Source of the DNA: Fremontodendron californicum
Taxonomy: Eukaryota; Streptophyta; Magnoliopsida; Malvales; Malvaceae
NCBI GenBank assembly: GCA_030761205.1
Contig: JAULJL010000040.1
Span: forward strand, 14,268,603 to 14,332,602
Reading direction: 5' to 3'
DNA: 64,000 bases
Made by a program: the position numbers and the translations under genes. Below the pieces are notes generated by a model, which did no database searches, was not told the origin of the DNA, and saw only the letters and a list, made by a program, of their open reading frames with translations. Position 1 is the stretch's first letter. Each line of letters starts with the position of its first letter. This document shows positions 1 through 11,150 of the stretch, piece after piece.

Positions 1-229
1 AAAGTAATTTTCTTTTCTTTTATTAGATGCAACCAAGGTAATTTTCTTACTCTTTTTTAAGTTTCTTTTAGAAAATTTATAAACATTATGTAGGTATATG
101 CATTAATTTTTTTTAAAATACCATTTGGTTGTTATTTTCTTTTAATTTTTAGAAGTTATGAAGGAAAAATGCTTTTGGGCTATTGGCTAGAAAAGCATAT
201 ACTAATTTTGAATTTGAAGCTGATGGATT
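1..229. other. AT-rich DNA, nothing recognised
   Basis: No open frame, splice-bounded exon or repeat structure that I can support. Confidence 0.4.
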
Positions 230-503
230 CAAAAGAATTGTCGAAGGTAAAGTAAATTGGATCTGTTTATCACATGAAATGATCAGAGCGGCGTCGGAGT
301 TGAGACTCTTGAACGCACTCCAATACTTAAATCAAACATAAATTGAAGAAATCAATGAGATAAGCACAAAAGAATTGTCAAAGGTAAAGTAAATTGGATC
401 TGTTTATCACATGAAATGATCGGAGTGGCATCGGAGTTGAGACTCTTGAACGCGCTCCAATACTTAAATCAAACATAAATTGAAGAAATCAATGAGATAA
501 GCA
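230..503. repeat. 137-bp tandem duplication, two copies
   Basis: The unit beginning caaaagaattgtc at 230 recurs at 367, giving two head-to-tail copies of about 137 bp (230-366 and 367-503). They differ at only a few positions, for example tcgaagg against tcaaagg and cagagcggcg against cggagtggca. Neither copy has a coding frame. Origin unknown; a recent local duplication is the simplest reading. Confidence 0.9.
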
Positions 504-1269
504 TAGATAATGAACTGGACTTAATGCCAAATGGAATGTTCGAATCTCATAATTTTTATTTTACCTAACCTTTTATACCTCATAAAAAAACTGTTTGACC
601 AATAAATGTTAAACACGTGTCTGTTATATAAAAAATAACAGATACCTGTTGTGTGTTTGGACTTTTGAGCCTCTTATACCAAAATAATAGTGGTTATAAC
701 AAAGTGCTTTGGATTGGGATTTTGTACTAATAAAAAAGGCTAAACGAAAATTTTCATGGCGATCAGATTAACATTTAGCAGCTGTTTGGTGATGAAAAAA
801 ATGAGACTATTGGTCCAAAAAGCATTGCATATAATTAGTAGTAACCCCTATTTCTTGATATCTCATGCAAGGGAAAGTTGGTTGGAATGGAATCAAATTT
901 CTTGCCATCATATTTTCTAGTAAGCTTTGTGTGACCCATCGGCTGCCCCATCTTTGGAGTATATGAAGAATTTTTCTAGATTGATGGGGGGTCCATGAAT
1001 TTCATATGTATTTTGATGAACAATATGTAAGTACAATGCAATTATGTTCTTTAGTGAATGATTGCATTTTGTTTATGCATGAAATTCTTTATAAGGAAAA
1101 AAAAAAAAGAAAAGAATCTAGCTAGGTTTGATTTTTACTTGCTTCTTCCTTGATTTCAAACATTTTCTTCTGCATCATTTGGTGGGTCTTACTTTTTTTT
1201 TTTGGTTTGTAAAAGTTTACGTAAGTGAATGCTATCAGTTTAGGATTAGGGTATGCTACTGATTTTAAA
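504..1269. other. Intergenic AT-rich DNA
   Basis: Poly-A and poly-T runs and short open frames only. Nothing recognised. Confidence 0.4.
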
Positions 1270-1274
1270 AAAAA

Positions 1275-1395
1275 TTTACAGTGGTACTTACAGATCATTC
1301 TTCAAGTTAAACTATTGGTGAAATTCGAATCTTAATACTTTTCATGACACTAATGAATACTCAACCAACTAAATAAAATCATATTGGCTAGTGAG
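1275..1395 (-). repeat. tRNA-derived SINE-like copy (minus)
   Basis: Read on the minus strand, an A-box-like segment (complement of 1355-1376, ...ttagttggttgag...) is followed by a B-box-like segment (complement of 1320-1333, aagattcgaatttc). The same spacing and sequence recur at 7290-7410, 8836-8945, 23311-23442, 51095-51205 and 61452-61575. A and B boxes of RNA polymerase III define tRNA-derived SINEs; the family name is not known to me. Ends are approximate. Confidence 0.45.
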
Positions 1396-1484
1396 TCTCA
1401 CTTAACATCATATAAATTGTAGAAAAATTTACTCTTAAATACGGTATTAAAATAAAATGGATTTTGCTAACAAGTACTCTAAAT

Positions 1485-1729
1485 TAGATTTGATAATTTT
1501 GAATACGATACGATACGACATGAACACGATACGTTTAATAAATACGAAAATAGTGTAATAAAAATGACACGACATATTTAAACACGATTAATACAATATT
1601 TTTAATACACATATCGTATTCGTGTTTAAGATTTTGACATATTTAATAATTTTATGTTGTGTTTATATTTACATGACTGACATAGGAAAAAACACGGGAT
1701 AGATACACATACACGAATTGTCAACTCTA
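1485..1729. mobile_element. MITE family B (hAT-type, gacacgaacacg-rich)
   Basis: The element runs from TAGATTTGATAATTTTG to CGAATTGTCAACTCTA, imperfect terminal inverted repeats. It is rich in cacgaacacg/cgtgttcgtg words. The same sequence family recurs at 8120, 10095, 11089/15335, 19795, 32855, 43055, 47936, 53385 and in arrays at 53935 and 61740. No clean target duplication here: gtactctaaat on the left resembles gtaccctaaat on the right but is not directly adjacent to the end. Confidence 0.6.
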
Positions 1730-1910
1730 CGTACCCTAAATGCACTCTTTAAGATTTCTATATATAATAATATTTTCACCAATACATTAGAAATGATGAA
1801 TTAAATTATCAACTATTATATTTAACACAATATTACTATTATAAATAATATATTAACTAATTTTAAAAAATATCTTCAGAATACACGTTAGAAAAATCTA
1901 AATAAAATAA

Positions 1911-2090
1911 GGATTATTATCCTGTACACTGGTAGTGGAGTTTTTTAACTTCACAAATGAGGTTAAAAAAGTGTCACATGTCCTTAGGCTATATTTAAAA
2001 AATAAAAAATAAATAAATGGAACATGTAGTAATTTTTTAATTCTGCTTGGAGTTACAAAACTCTATTGTCAGTGTACATGATAATAATCC
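1911..2090. mobile_element. Small Mutator-type MITE with 9-bp TSD
   Basis: The termini GGATTATTATCCTGTACACTG-like at 1911 and its near complement ending GATAATAATCC at 2090 form inverted repeats of over 40 bp. The 180-bp element is flanked by a perfect 9-bp duplication ataaaataa (1902-1910 and 2091-2099). A 9-bp duplication with GG...CC ends is the signature of Mutator-like elements. It has no coding capacity, so it must depend on a transposase elsewhere. Confidence 0.85.
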
Positions 2091-2099
2091 ATAAAATAA

Positions 2100-2495
2100 T
2101 CTGATTATTATGGAAATTAATTAACCCTTTTCAAGCATATTTTCAATCAAATTGTTTGTATTTAATACCAGTGATGTGAAGAACTTTAGAATGTTTTCAG
2201 AAATAGAAAATTTGAACCACTAATGACTCATAATCAATGAGCTGATTAATTAGAGAAAAAATAGAATGACCCTCCAACTATACTTAACCCTAATTAATCA
2301 TTACTGTTGCACTAATGTGACATGATGGATTAACTAAATGTGAGGTTAAAGACTTAAACATATAAGGTACCCATTAATTACCCATTAATTATGAATCTCT
2401 AGAAAATAAGGGCCCTCAAGAGGAAATAGAAACACATTAATGTATGAAATTAGCCTCCTTATTCTGTTTGCATAATATACTGAAAAATAAGTTTT
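2100..2495. other. Intergenic AT-rich DNA
   Basis: Nothing recognised; short direct repeat cccattaatta at about 2370-2392. Confidence 0.4.
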
Positions 2496-2959
2496 AAGAA
2501 TTTGCTAAAACAAGTAATTAATTAGGTAACATAGTTTAATTTCGAATTAAAGGGTTACCACATTATATGGAAATGGATAATCAAGTTAAGATGAAAAAAA
2601 ATAAAGTGAGATTCCTTTGGAGTAAGGTAATAGGGGGGATAGAAAAGGGTAAGAATTTGCTAAAACAAGTAATTAATTAGGTAACATAGTTTAATTTCGA
2701 ATTAAAGGGTTACCACATTATATGGAAATGGATAATCAAGTTAAGATGAAAAAAAATAAAGTGAGATTCCTTTGGAGTAAGGTAATAGGGGGGATAGACA
2801 AGGGTAAGAATTTGCTAAAACAAGTAATTAATTAGGTAACATAGTTTAATTTCGAATTAAAGGGTTACCACATTATATGGAAATGGATAATCAAGTTAAG
2901 ATGAAAAAAAATAAAGTGAGATTCCTTTGGAGTAAGGTAATAGGGGGGATAGACAAGGG
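2496..2959. repeat. 155-bp tandem repeat, three copies
   Basis: The unit starting aagaatttgctaaaac begins at 2496, 2651 and 2806, an exact 155-bp period. The three copies are almost identical (agaaaaggg against agacaaggg at unit ends). Each unit contains a ttaatttcgaattaa palindrome. There is no open frame. The near-identity indicates recent amplification, or possible assembly expansion. Confidence 0.92.
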
Positions 2960-3285
2960 CACATGGACGTTAGGTAAGGGTGGGTATGAAAACTAGAAAT
3001 AGATTCTTATAAAAGTTAAAATAACAAACAAAAAAAAAAACCTAAACTTTATTATTTTATTTAAATAAATTTTTATATTTTTATTGCATTTAAATAATTT
3101 TTAATTTGTATTTAAATTAAACTCTTAATTTATAATTTGTATTCAAATAAATCCTTAATATAAATTAATTTTTCGTTTGAAATAAGAGTTTATTTGAATA
3201 TAATAAAAAATAAAATAATTCAATAATTTTTTTTTAATATTTTAATCCTTACAAAAACTTTTGGGCGACGATCACTTAAAAGAGG
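2960..3285. other. AT-rich low-complexity DNA
   Basis: Runs of tttaaataaa-type sequence. Nothing recognised. Confidence 0.4.
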
Positions 3286-3860
3286 GTTAAAGTATCTGGA
3301 TAGTCTTTGTACTATAATCAAAAATGCATTTTAGTCTCTGTACTATAGAAGTGAATAATTTAATCCTTATACGTTTAAAATTTATGCAAATAAGTAAAAT
3401 TGGTAACTGTGTGAATGAAAAATCGTCTAAATGCTAACATGGACATGTGAAACTGGCATAATAGATAACTTGGAAAAAAATGATGATGTGTCAATTTTTT
3501 TTGCTTAGGTGGAATTTAGAAACTGACAGAATAGATGACTTCGGAAAAAAAAAATGATGACATGTTTTTATGGGTAAGGGAGGGATTTGAGTAAAAAAGT
3601 TATGATTTTCTAAATTCTATTTGAGTAAAAAAAAATTGACACATCATTATTTTTTTTTTCAAGTCATATATATTTTTTTTCCAGTTTTACATGTACATAT
3701 CAGCATTTAGACGATTTCCTTTTAACATTGTTACCAATTTTACTTCTTTGTACCAATTTCAAACGTATAAAAATTAAATTACTCACTTGTATAATACAAA
3801 AATTAAAATATACTTTTAATTATAATATAAAAACTATTTAAATACTTTAACACCCGAATG
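3286..3860. repeat. Inverted-repeat element, ends not resolved
   Basis: The left arm (about 3286-3480, starting gttaaagtatctgg) is matched on the opposite strand by the right arm (about 3680-3857, ending aaatactttaac). The arms share gtctaaatgct and ttttagtctctgtac-like words seen in Mutator-type elements. I could not find a convincing flanking duplication, so class is inferred and the copy is probably old. Confidence 0.6.
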
Positions 3861-3897
3861 TTTCCGCCACTCTCCTATGGCTAAAATGTCAACTTTA

Positions 3898-3935
3898 CTA
3901 GTGTGCAACCCGCACCATACGTCGGGTACGTGCTA
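3898..3935 (-). mobile_element. Helitron-like 3' terminus (minus)
   Basis: On the minus strand the sequence reads ACCCG, a short loop, CGGGT, then TGCACACTAG followed by T. A short GC hairpin about 10 bp before a terminal CTAG, with T in the host, is the usual 3' end of a Helitron. The body would extend rightward from 3898, but no 5' TC end was found; the region is broken up by later insertions at 4189 and 4617. Confidence 0.45.
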
Positions 3936-4188
3936 CAAATTGTTAATGGAATTTAATCAAAGAGAGCTGAGTATCGCATGAACACCGTTCAATATAACAG
4001 TTTATTATAATTTTGTACTAAAGTATGAAACAAATCATCAAGACTGATTAGAGCATGAATTAAAGTTTTTTTTTTTTTTTTACGTTACCCGCACTTGAGT
4101 GCAAGAAAAAGAAAGTAAGAGCAATTTCAAATTTCTACAAAATAAGATAAGAAAAAGAACATAAATGAACATATAAATGTTAATAGAG

Positions 4189-4582
4189 TAGATTTGTTCA
4201 TAGATCGAATTAGGCCTGGTCTAGGTAGTATATTAACGAATTTTATGATTATTTAAATTTGGGCAAACTCGAAATATAGGTATAATTTTATGTGCAGATC
4301 TGTCTGATTATGCAAAAACACTATCCAAACTTGCATAAATCTATCTACATTTTTACACAATATGATTGATTTTTCTTAAAAATTTATATTACTAATAGTA
4401 AAATGAGTCGGATTGAATTAGATCTGAACAAAAATATTATACTTAAGGCCGGTCTATTTTTAAAACGGGCCTCATCATTTTATGTTTAAACCCATTTTTT
4501 GTCTAACATTTCTATCCAAATCCTTTAAATATCAGGTAAACTTTTGAATTTATACGAATAGCCTGACTCATTGGTAGATCTA
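4189..4582. mobile_element. hAT MITE family A with 8-bp TSD
   Basis: Starts TAGATTTGTTCATAGATC and ends CATTGGTAGATCTA. Flanking octamers taatagag (4181-4188) and taatagat (4583-4590) match at 7 of 8. The 8-bp duplication and TAG...CTA ends fit hAT superfamily miniature elements. Members of this family recur at 5471, 9287, 10615, 19531, 24652, 33577, 34967, 50695 and 56076. Confidence 0.75.
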
Positions 4583-5470
4583 TAATAGATTATCCACATT
4601 TCATATATTTAAAATTGGTAAAGACTACAGTGCAAACATTTTAAATGCGAACCAGTGCGAACCCCTTGTTCATTCTAAAAAAATGTGTAAAACAATAAAG
4701 TCAGCCGATTAGTTGAAGAGAATTTTAAAAGGGGTAAAAAAAAATATATTTATTCATAACAAAGGTAATGAAAAGAAATTATATATTCTTCCATTAGAAA
4801 ATAATTCAATTTTTGATTAAATTTGTTTAGAAATTACACCACTTGTCAAGCTTATTAATATACTCGACTCAACCTATAATATTATTTTATAAATAAATAA
4901 ATAATTATTTTATTTAATTTTAATTTTAATTTTAAAAAATCAATATAAAAATATTTTTAATTAAATAAAATTTTAATTTATTAAGCCAAATTCGATTTCA
5001 AATTTAAAATTTAGAGTTATCGATCGAGTGTGATGCGATATTGACTTTTATGAAACAAATAAAAGTTAGACGGTTATTACTTTTATTTGTTTCAAAAGTA
5101 AGTTTTAGAACAAAGAAAAATTAGATTCGCCCTTAATTTAAAATGTTATTATATTTTATAAATAATTATGCTAGTTAATTGTAATTAAAAAATATAAATT
5201 TATAAATATTAAAATATCATGTTCAAATAATTTTTATTTGATAAAAAATATAAAATTGTTATTTGAACATGATATTTTAATTAAGTCTGCTAACATCCAA
5301 ACCCCTTATTTGTTTTTAAAAATTGCAAAAAACTCTAAGAAATCACAGATAGCTTTGTACTAATTAATTTCTGTGTAGAGTACTATTTCATGGGATTAGC
5401 AATCTCAAAGCTGGGACAAAAATATATTACTAACAAATTAACTTAGGTAACCCCCAACTACACCTGTTAA

Positions 5471-5693
5471 TAGGTCTGGTCAGGTCGGGCTAGACGTAGT
5501 CCAAATTTTTTTATTTTCCTTACTTGGGTTTGAGTCGGTTTGAAAGCCAATATCATTATTTAAAATAATATTAAAATAATATATTTATATTTATATTAAT
5601 ATTTATAATTATATTTAAATAAAAACTATTTTTTTATTGATAAACAGTATTTTGGATCGGGTCGGACGGATAACCCGGCCTTTAAACAGATCT
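5471..5693. mobile_element. MITE family A nested in the Mutator-like element
   Basis: Starts TAGGTCTGGTCAGGTCGGG and ends CTTTAAACAGATCTA, the family A termini, with the usual AT-rich core and gggtcggacgg motif. No matching octamers were found, perhaps because the flanks have since been rearranged by the internal duplication. Confidence 0.6.
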
Positions 5694-6200
5694 ACCCCAA
5701 CCAACTTGTGCACATTAATAATTTATATTTAGTTTATACTAGTTTCAGTAAGTTAATTGTTGATGTTCGTTGGAGAAATAGCTAGAAACTTAATGGTTAA
5801 AATTCTATCGTGATGGTTAAACTACTTTTAAGCTAGAAACCAAATAGTTAATATAAATTTATAAATTTATAAATTGTTAGTTAAACATGATATTTTAATA
5901 TTTTATAAATAATTATGATAGTTAATTGTAATTAAAAAATATAAATTTATAAATATTAAAAAATTTATTGATAAACAATAATTTAGATCGGGCCGGACGA
6001 ATAACCCGATTTTTAAACAGATCTACCCCGATCAACTTGTGCACATTAATAATTTATATTTAGTTTATACCAATTTCAGTAAGTTAATTGTTGATATTCG
6101 TTGGAGAAATATCTAAAAACCAATTGGTTAAAATTCTATTGTGATGGCTAAACTACTTTTAAGCTAGAAACCAAATGGTTAATATAAATTTATAATTTTT
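5638..6200. repeat. Internal direct duplication (about 230 bp x2)
   Basis: The block from tgataaacagtattttggatcgg to gaaaccaaatagttaat (about 5638-5870) recurs at about 5966-6190 with few changes. It includes the 3' end of the nested family A MITE plus adjacent unique DNA (ttgatgttcgttggagaaat), so the duplication happened after the MITE inserted. Confidence 0.8.
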
Positions 6201-6809
6201 TATTTAAACATGATATTTTAATATTTATAAATTTATATTTTTTAATTACAATTAACTAACATAATTATTTATAAAATATAATAACATTTTAAATTGAGGG
6301 CGAATTAAATTTTTTTGTCTAAAACTTACTTTTGAAACAAATAAAAGTAATAATCGTCTAACTTTTATTTGTTTTATAAAAGTCAATATTGCATCACACT
6401 CGACCGATACCTATAAAAGTTAAATTTGAAATCGAGTTTGACTTAATAGTTCATTTAAATTTTATTTAATTAAAATATTTTTATATTGATATTTTAAAAT
6501 TAAATTATTTATTTATTTATTTATAAAATTATATCATGGGTTGAATCGAGTATACTAATAAACTTGAAAAATGATGTAATTCATGAACAAATTTAATCAC
6601 AAATTGAATTATTTTCTAATCTTTTATTTTTAATATATAATTTTTTTTATTATCTTTATTATAAATAAATAAATTTTGTTTATCTTTTTTATAATTCTTT
6701 TTAACTAACCGACTGACATTATTGTTTTACACATTTTTCTAAATTGAAAGAGATGTTCGCATGAATTTTCATTTAACAAGTTCGCACTTTAGTCTTCACC
6801 TTTAAAATT

Positions 6810-7289
6810 CTCCACTTCTAACAAGCTAATATATTCTACCAAGTACCAAGTAATAATGGTTCAAAAGAAGGAGATGAAAGATATAAGAAAGCAATTAACT
6901 AAATTTACATAACAGGGAAATATCCAAAAACATCTTTAAAAAAACATTATGTCAATTGCCAATTATAATGATTGAGAATGCTCGGAAACCCATGTACTCC
7001 AAAGGGGAATTAAAAATTTAAAATCAAAATATGACAATAAAGACCCACTTACATAAGGGAGTCCCATCAAATCAAAACTATTAAATGGTGGTGGATTCAT
7101 TGGAGGGGGAAAAAAAAAATAAAAGGAGTGGTGATAAAAGGCCATATAACTGGTATGTACTTTATCATATTTTCATGGGTTATTTACTTTCAAGCCATGC
7201 AAAAGGATCAATAAAGAACTTTAGGTTTTGCACCTTTCCTTTATGGTACTAAACAGTTGAAAAAAGATTTTTTTTTTGGAATAAAGAAA
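6810..7289. other. Intergenic AT-rich DNA
   Basis: Nothing recognised beyond short open frames without codon character. Confidence 0.4.
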
Positions 7290-7410
7290 ATCAAAATTTA
7301 AAGAAAAAAATAGAGAAGGAAATTTTACAAGTGTTAGAGTCGAATTTTAATCTTACGAGAATTTACTTTTTAAATAAAAGTGGATGAAATATTTGAGTTA
7401 AGTTTCAATT
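7290..7410 (-). repeat. Degenerate SINE-like copy (minus)
   Basis: On the minus strand, cttaactcaaatatttcatcca (A-box side) is followed by gattaaaattcgac (B-box side, complement of 7336-7350). This matches the spacing of the better copies at 23311 and 61452. Ends approximate. Confidence 0.35.
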
Positions 7411-8119
7411 TTAAGTAAAAAAATTAATTGAATGCAAGATCTACTAAAAAGAAAGAAAAATGATAAGGAAAGAAAAAGGAGGAAAAATTTTAGAAAGAAA
7501 GAAATTAAGAAAGTGAAAAAGCGAAATGAAGAATCTCAAGGCATATAAGAGTAAAAGAGAAGCAAGCAATTAATGTATGTGAAATCAAAAATCAAATCCT
7601 TTGATTTTTTTATTTTTTTATAAAGCAAATTCATTGATTTGAGCCTTCAAAAATGTGAAATTTGCATGATTCCTTTCATGTCCAAGATAACATGTCCTCT
7701 CTTTTGAATTTTGCTTAGTGGTTAAGGGAAAAAAAAATGGGGTCCTCTCTCAATTCCCAAAAGCAATCCCTTTTTTCTTTCCAAAGTTAGGTCTTTCAGC
7801 TTTGTTATTAGACAATTTTCAGCACCCTCACTTGCTCTATCTTTCCTTTTAAAAGTAAGGCTTTTGCGGCTTACGTGTTTTGCTTCTTTTTAAAGTCATA
7901 CGAAAAATAATTGAGAGTTTAATAACATATTTAAAATTCAAATATCAATATTTAAAATTATTTATCTTATTTTTAAATTACGATCTTTTATATATATATA
8001 TATATATATATAAATCATTCAAAAAAATTAAACTTCATGGATATGAGTGGGACTGATGCCTACGTTCTTCTTCTTTTTTTTTAAATGGGCTTTTAGTTGA
8101 AAGCTCATTGATGATTATT
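7411..8119. other. Intergenic DNA with a (TA)n microsatellite at 7988-8012
   Basis: AT-rich sequence with a TA dinucleotide run of about 12 units. No gene recognised. Confidence 0.6.
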
Positions 8120-8343
8120 AGATCTGATAATTCGTATATCCGTATCGTATTTGTGTATTTTTTTTATGTTATAATTATATTTAAGGTATTTTATATTTAT
8201 ATAAATTTTTACGTGTTAATAATTTGTGTTATATAGATTTCGACACATTCGTGTATTTGTGTCGTGTTCATTTTTTTTTCGTGTTGTGTCTTAATTATTT
8301 TTTTCGTGTTACGTTCATGTTATGTCCAATATTATGAGATGTA
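8120..8343. mobile_element. MITE family B
   Basis: Starts TAGATCTGATAATTCG and ends CAATATTATGAGATGTA. Flanking octamers atgattat and atgatgac agree at 6 of 8, consistent with a decayed hAT-type 8-bp duplication. The core carries the ttttatatttatataaatttt and cgtgttc words shared with the well-delimited copy at 19795. Confidence 0.6.
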
Positions 8344-8835
8344 ATGATGACCGAATAAATCTTAACAACTTGATCAAAAGTCTAGTTTCTTATCTTTAGA
8401 AGATTGCAACATTTCTTTCATGAAATGGGGTTGGGATGCCCCAATTTTGGTTGGTGAATTGTGGCCTAGTTGGGGGGACGAGCAATGCCAAATGGTCAAG
8501 GAAAGGATTGGCCTTGGCCTGATCGATTCAGACGAGGGGAAATGGCAATTGAAAGAGATAAGAAAGCACCAATTTGTCTTGAAAGAAAAGAGAAAGAGAG
8601 AGAGAGAGAGAGAGGAATGTACATATTCCAAACATTGAATTAAGTAGTGAAATGAATTTCACTAGCTTTGTTGATATACTTGTAATATTTTGGAAGGGTG
8701 CTTCATCATCAAAGTTACACAATTTTTTTTGTCTAGATAAAAAGACAATGGAAACCGGGAGTGGAAATAATAAATGACAATGGCCCGAAAAATAATACTA
8801 AATTAAAAGAAATTTTTTTTTATTTAAAAAAAAAA
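8344..8835. other. Intergenic DNA with an (AG)n tract at about 8598-8613
   Basis: Less AT-rich than its surroundings (8420-8580). Overlapping open frames of 72 and 85 codons occur on opposite strands. No domain, splice or codon evidence supports either, so none is called as a gene. Confidence 0.4.
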
Positions 8836-8945
8836 ATCTCAGTTTGAGGATAGAAAAAGAGATTGTAGATATTTAGATTCGAATTTCAAACCTACTAAAT
8901 GTCATCTCTTAATAGTGATTGCATGAACCAACTAGATTAAGCCTT
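8836..8945 (-). repeat. SINE-like copy (minus)
   Basis: The minus strand reads ttaatctagttggttcatgca (A box, complement of 8921-8941), then aaattcgaatc (B box, complement of 8876-8886). The element is the same family as at 23311, with which it shares ttggttcatgca. Confidence 0.5.
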
Positions 8946-9286
8946 TTTTTTTATCATAGTAAATTTTTCTTTAATTGTTTTGTTTAATGGAAAAAAGGAG
9001 AAGAATTAAAACAGATAAAATTACATTTTATTTTTTGTATTTTTATTCTATATACTTCAATATAGTGAGCTTAGCACGAAAGGATAATGATTTTTTTTAA
9101 GGAGAAAGAATAATGAATTCTAACTCATAGAGTTAATTTGTGTGAAGATAAAATAAAGAAGAATATTAACAAACACTATAAAAAAGCACATGTAAAAATA
9201 CTAATGATTATTATCTTTTCAAATATGTTATGATGACTTCTTTAGAACGATTGCATAAATTGTTTATATAAATGTTTTCTTGAAAT

Positions 9287-9575
9287 TAGATTTGTTCATG
9301 GATTGATCAAGTCGATCCGTGGTTCAATTTTTTTTTATTCAAATTTGGTTTAGATTTGGTCCGAACCAGTTTGTAAGCCTATTTTACTGTTTATAAATAT
9401 TAAAAAAATTATTTTATATTAATATTAATATATTCTATAATTAAATTTAAATGATTTTTTATTGAATAAATAATATTTTAGATTTAATCGAACCGACTCG
9501 AATTGAAATTTTTTTATTTTATTTAAATCTGTTCAATTTAAATCAAATAAATAATCTAACTCTTAAATAAATCTT
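9287..9575. mobile_element. hAT MITE family A with perfect 8-bp TSD
   Basis: Starts TAGATTTGTTCATGGATTG and ends CTTAAATAAATCTT. Flanked by identical octamers cttgaaat at 9279-9286 and 9576-9583. The AT-rich core is bounded by the family's gatccg/cgaaccgactcg motifs. No coding capacity. Confidence 0.82.
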
Positions 9576-9583
9576 CTTGAAAT

Positions 9584-10086
9584 ATAACCTTTTCTTTTTT
9601 TTTCTTTATCGACAAACATGGATAAACAAAAAGGTCCTGCTTGATTCTTACGAAATTTACTTGATACTTTGATAGCAATCCTAGTGCCCACGGAATCAAG
9701 CATTTTGAAGATTGTGCAAAAAAGCACTTTATCAATTATCACCCAACTTGAAAAACTTTATCCACGTTTGTAAAAGATAAAGTAGTTTTGCAAACTCATA
9801 AAGGAGTTTGCTGAATTGGCAAGGGAAGAGTTTTTTTTTTTCTTTTCAATTCATCTTTAATCCTTTTAAAAATATATTTTGAAAGTAAAATCATAAAAAT
9901 ATCATGAAAGTAAAATCATAAATACATCAAATTCATCACGTAAGAAAGTGGCTTTTTAATATGCCCAAAAAAAATAGTCTCAAACAAATTTTGAATATAT
10001 CCCTAACCATATTTTCATAAAAAAAAAAATCAATATGAAAAAAGGGTTTTTTCAATTAACTTTCTACAACCCAAAGGAAATACTTA
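9584..10086. other. Intergenic AT-rich DNA
   Basis: Nothing recognised; a short direct repeat (aaagtaaaatcataaa) at about 9880-9920. Confidence 0.4.
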
Positions 10087-10094
10087 AATGAAAG

Positions 10095-10240
10095 TAGATA
10101 TTGTAATTTTGGACACGATTTGAAAAAAATAATTAAAACATAACGTAAAATATGATACGATATAAAAAAATAACAACGAACATGGTACGAAAATACTAAC
10201 ATGTCAAAATCTATATAACACAAATAATTAACGTGTTAAA

Positions 10241-10278
<38 letters not shown>

Positions 10279-10346
10279 CCTTAAACACGATTATGACACT
10301 AAAAATTAACACAAACACAACACAAACACACAAATGATCAAGTTTA
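10095..10346. mobile_element. MITE family B with (TA)n inside
   Basis: Starts TAGATATTGTAATTTTGG and ends CAAATGATCAAGTTTA. Flanking octamers aatgaaag and aataaaaa agree at 6 of 8. A TA microsatellite of about 15 units (10244-10273) lies in the core. Same family as 19795, opposite orientation. Confidence 0.6.
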
Positions 10347-10614
10347 AATAAAAATGTGTCCGATAATTAAAGTCTTTGTTAAAAGTGGTCCATTGAAGAA
10401 AAAAAAAAACTGATAAGAAACCCTACTTAAATGTGAAATGGAATTGAACAAGAGAGATGGAGATAGATCACAAATTCACAATATATATTGTTTGCACTTG
10501 AAGGGGTGTGGTCCAATGAGGGGGCTAAGTACTGTATGGTGGGGGGTATCTGAGATATGGCAAATGGCCTTGTCCTTTTGCTCAATTAACCTCAGTACCT
10601 ACTGGCCTTCGGAA

Positions 10615-10875
10615 TAGACCTGATCAATGGTTGGATAGTTTGTTCGGCTCGAATTGAATTTGCGTAAAATATTTGTAATTCGGGTCAGCTCGATCCAGCC
10701 TAAATTATTATTTAATAATTAAAATTATTTTAATATAAAAATATATTTTTTAATATTTTAATAATATATAAACAGTGAAATAAATTTACAGGCTAGTTCG
10801 GACCTGACCCTAAACGATCTTAAGCAAGGAAAAAAATATTTTTTCAAGTTACGACCTGGCTTATAAGCACCTATA
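10615..10875. mobile_element. hAT MITE family A with 8-bp TSD
   Basis: Starts TAGACCTGATCAATGGTTGG and ends GCTTATAAGCACCTATA. Octamers cttcggaa (10607-10614) and cttcgaaa (10876-10883) match at 7 of 8. Confidence 0.78.
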
Positions 10876-11150
10876 CTTCGAAAGACTGATCTGCCTCAAA
10901 CAATATAGAAGCATTGGTATTTTTTTCTTCTTAAAAAAAGGGTACAATTATTTGTAGAATTTAACCAAGTATAGATCAGTCCACACTAATTTTTTTTTTA
11001 ATATTTTATGTTGTAACAGTTTCTATATAATCGAAGAGTGTTTAATTTTGGTGATAAATAAAAGAAAAATCATTCCATACACGGTCAATAGAGTTTGTAG
11101 ATTCTACACGAATATATGAACATGTCAAAATTTATATAAAACGAATTATT

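Larger units (their letters stand above)
4617..6800. mobile_element. Long-TIR Mutator-like element, 2.2 kb, 9-bp TSD
   Basis: The left arm (4617 to about 5280) and the right arm (about 6190 to 6800) are inverted copies of each other for roughly 600 bp. Ends read GGTAAAGACTACAGTGC and its near complement GCACTTTAGTCTTCACC. A perfect 9-bp duplication tttaaaatt flanks it (4608-4616, 6801-6809). Long inverted ends, GG start and a 9-bp duplication identify a Mutator-like element. It encodes no transposase and is non-autonomous. The centre holds a family A MITE (from 5471) and a large internal direct repeat. Confidence 0.88.

Noticed and set aside
3286..3860. Calling the inverted-repeat element a confirmed Mutator-like element
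   Set aside because: Arms and motifs fit, but no 9-bp duplication could be found at any tested boundary.
8374..8722. Overlapping open frames of 60-85 codons on both strands
   Set aside because: They overlap each other on opposite strands and read through an AG repeat and T runs; no homology or splice support.
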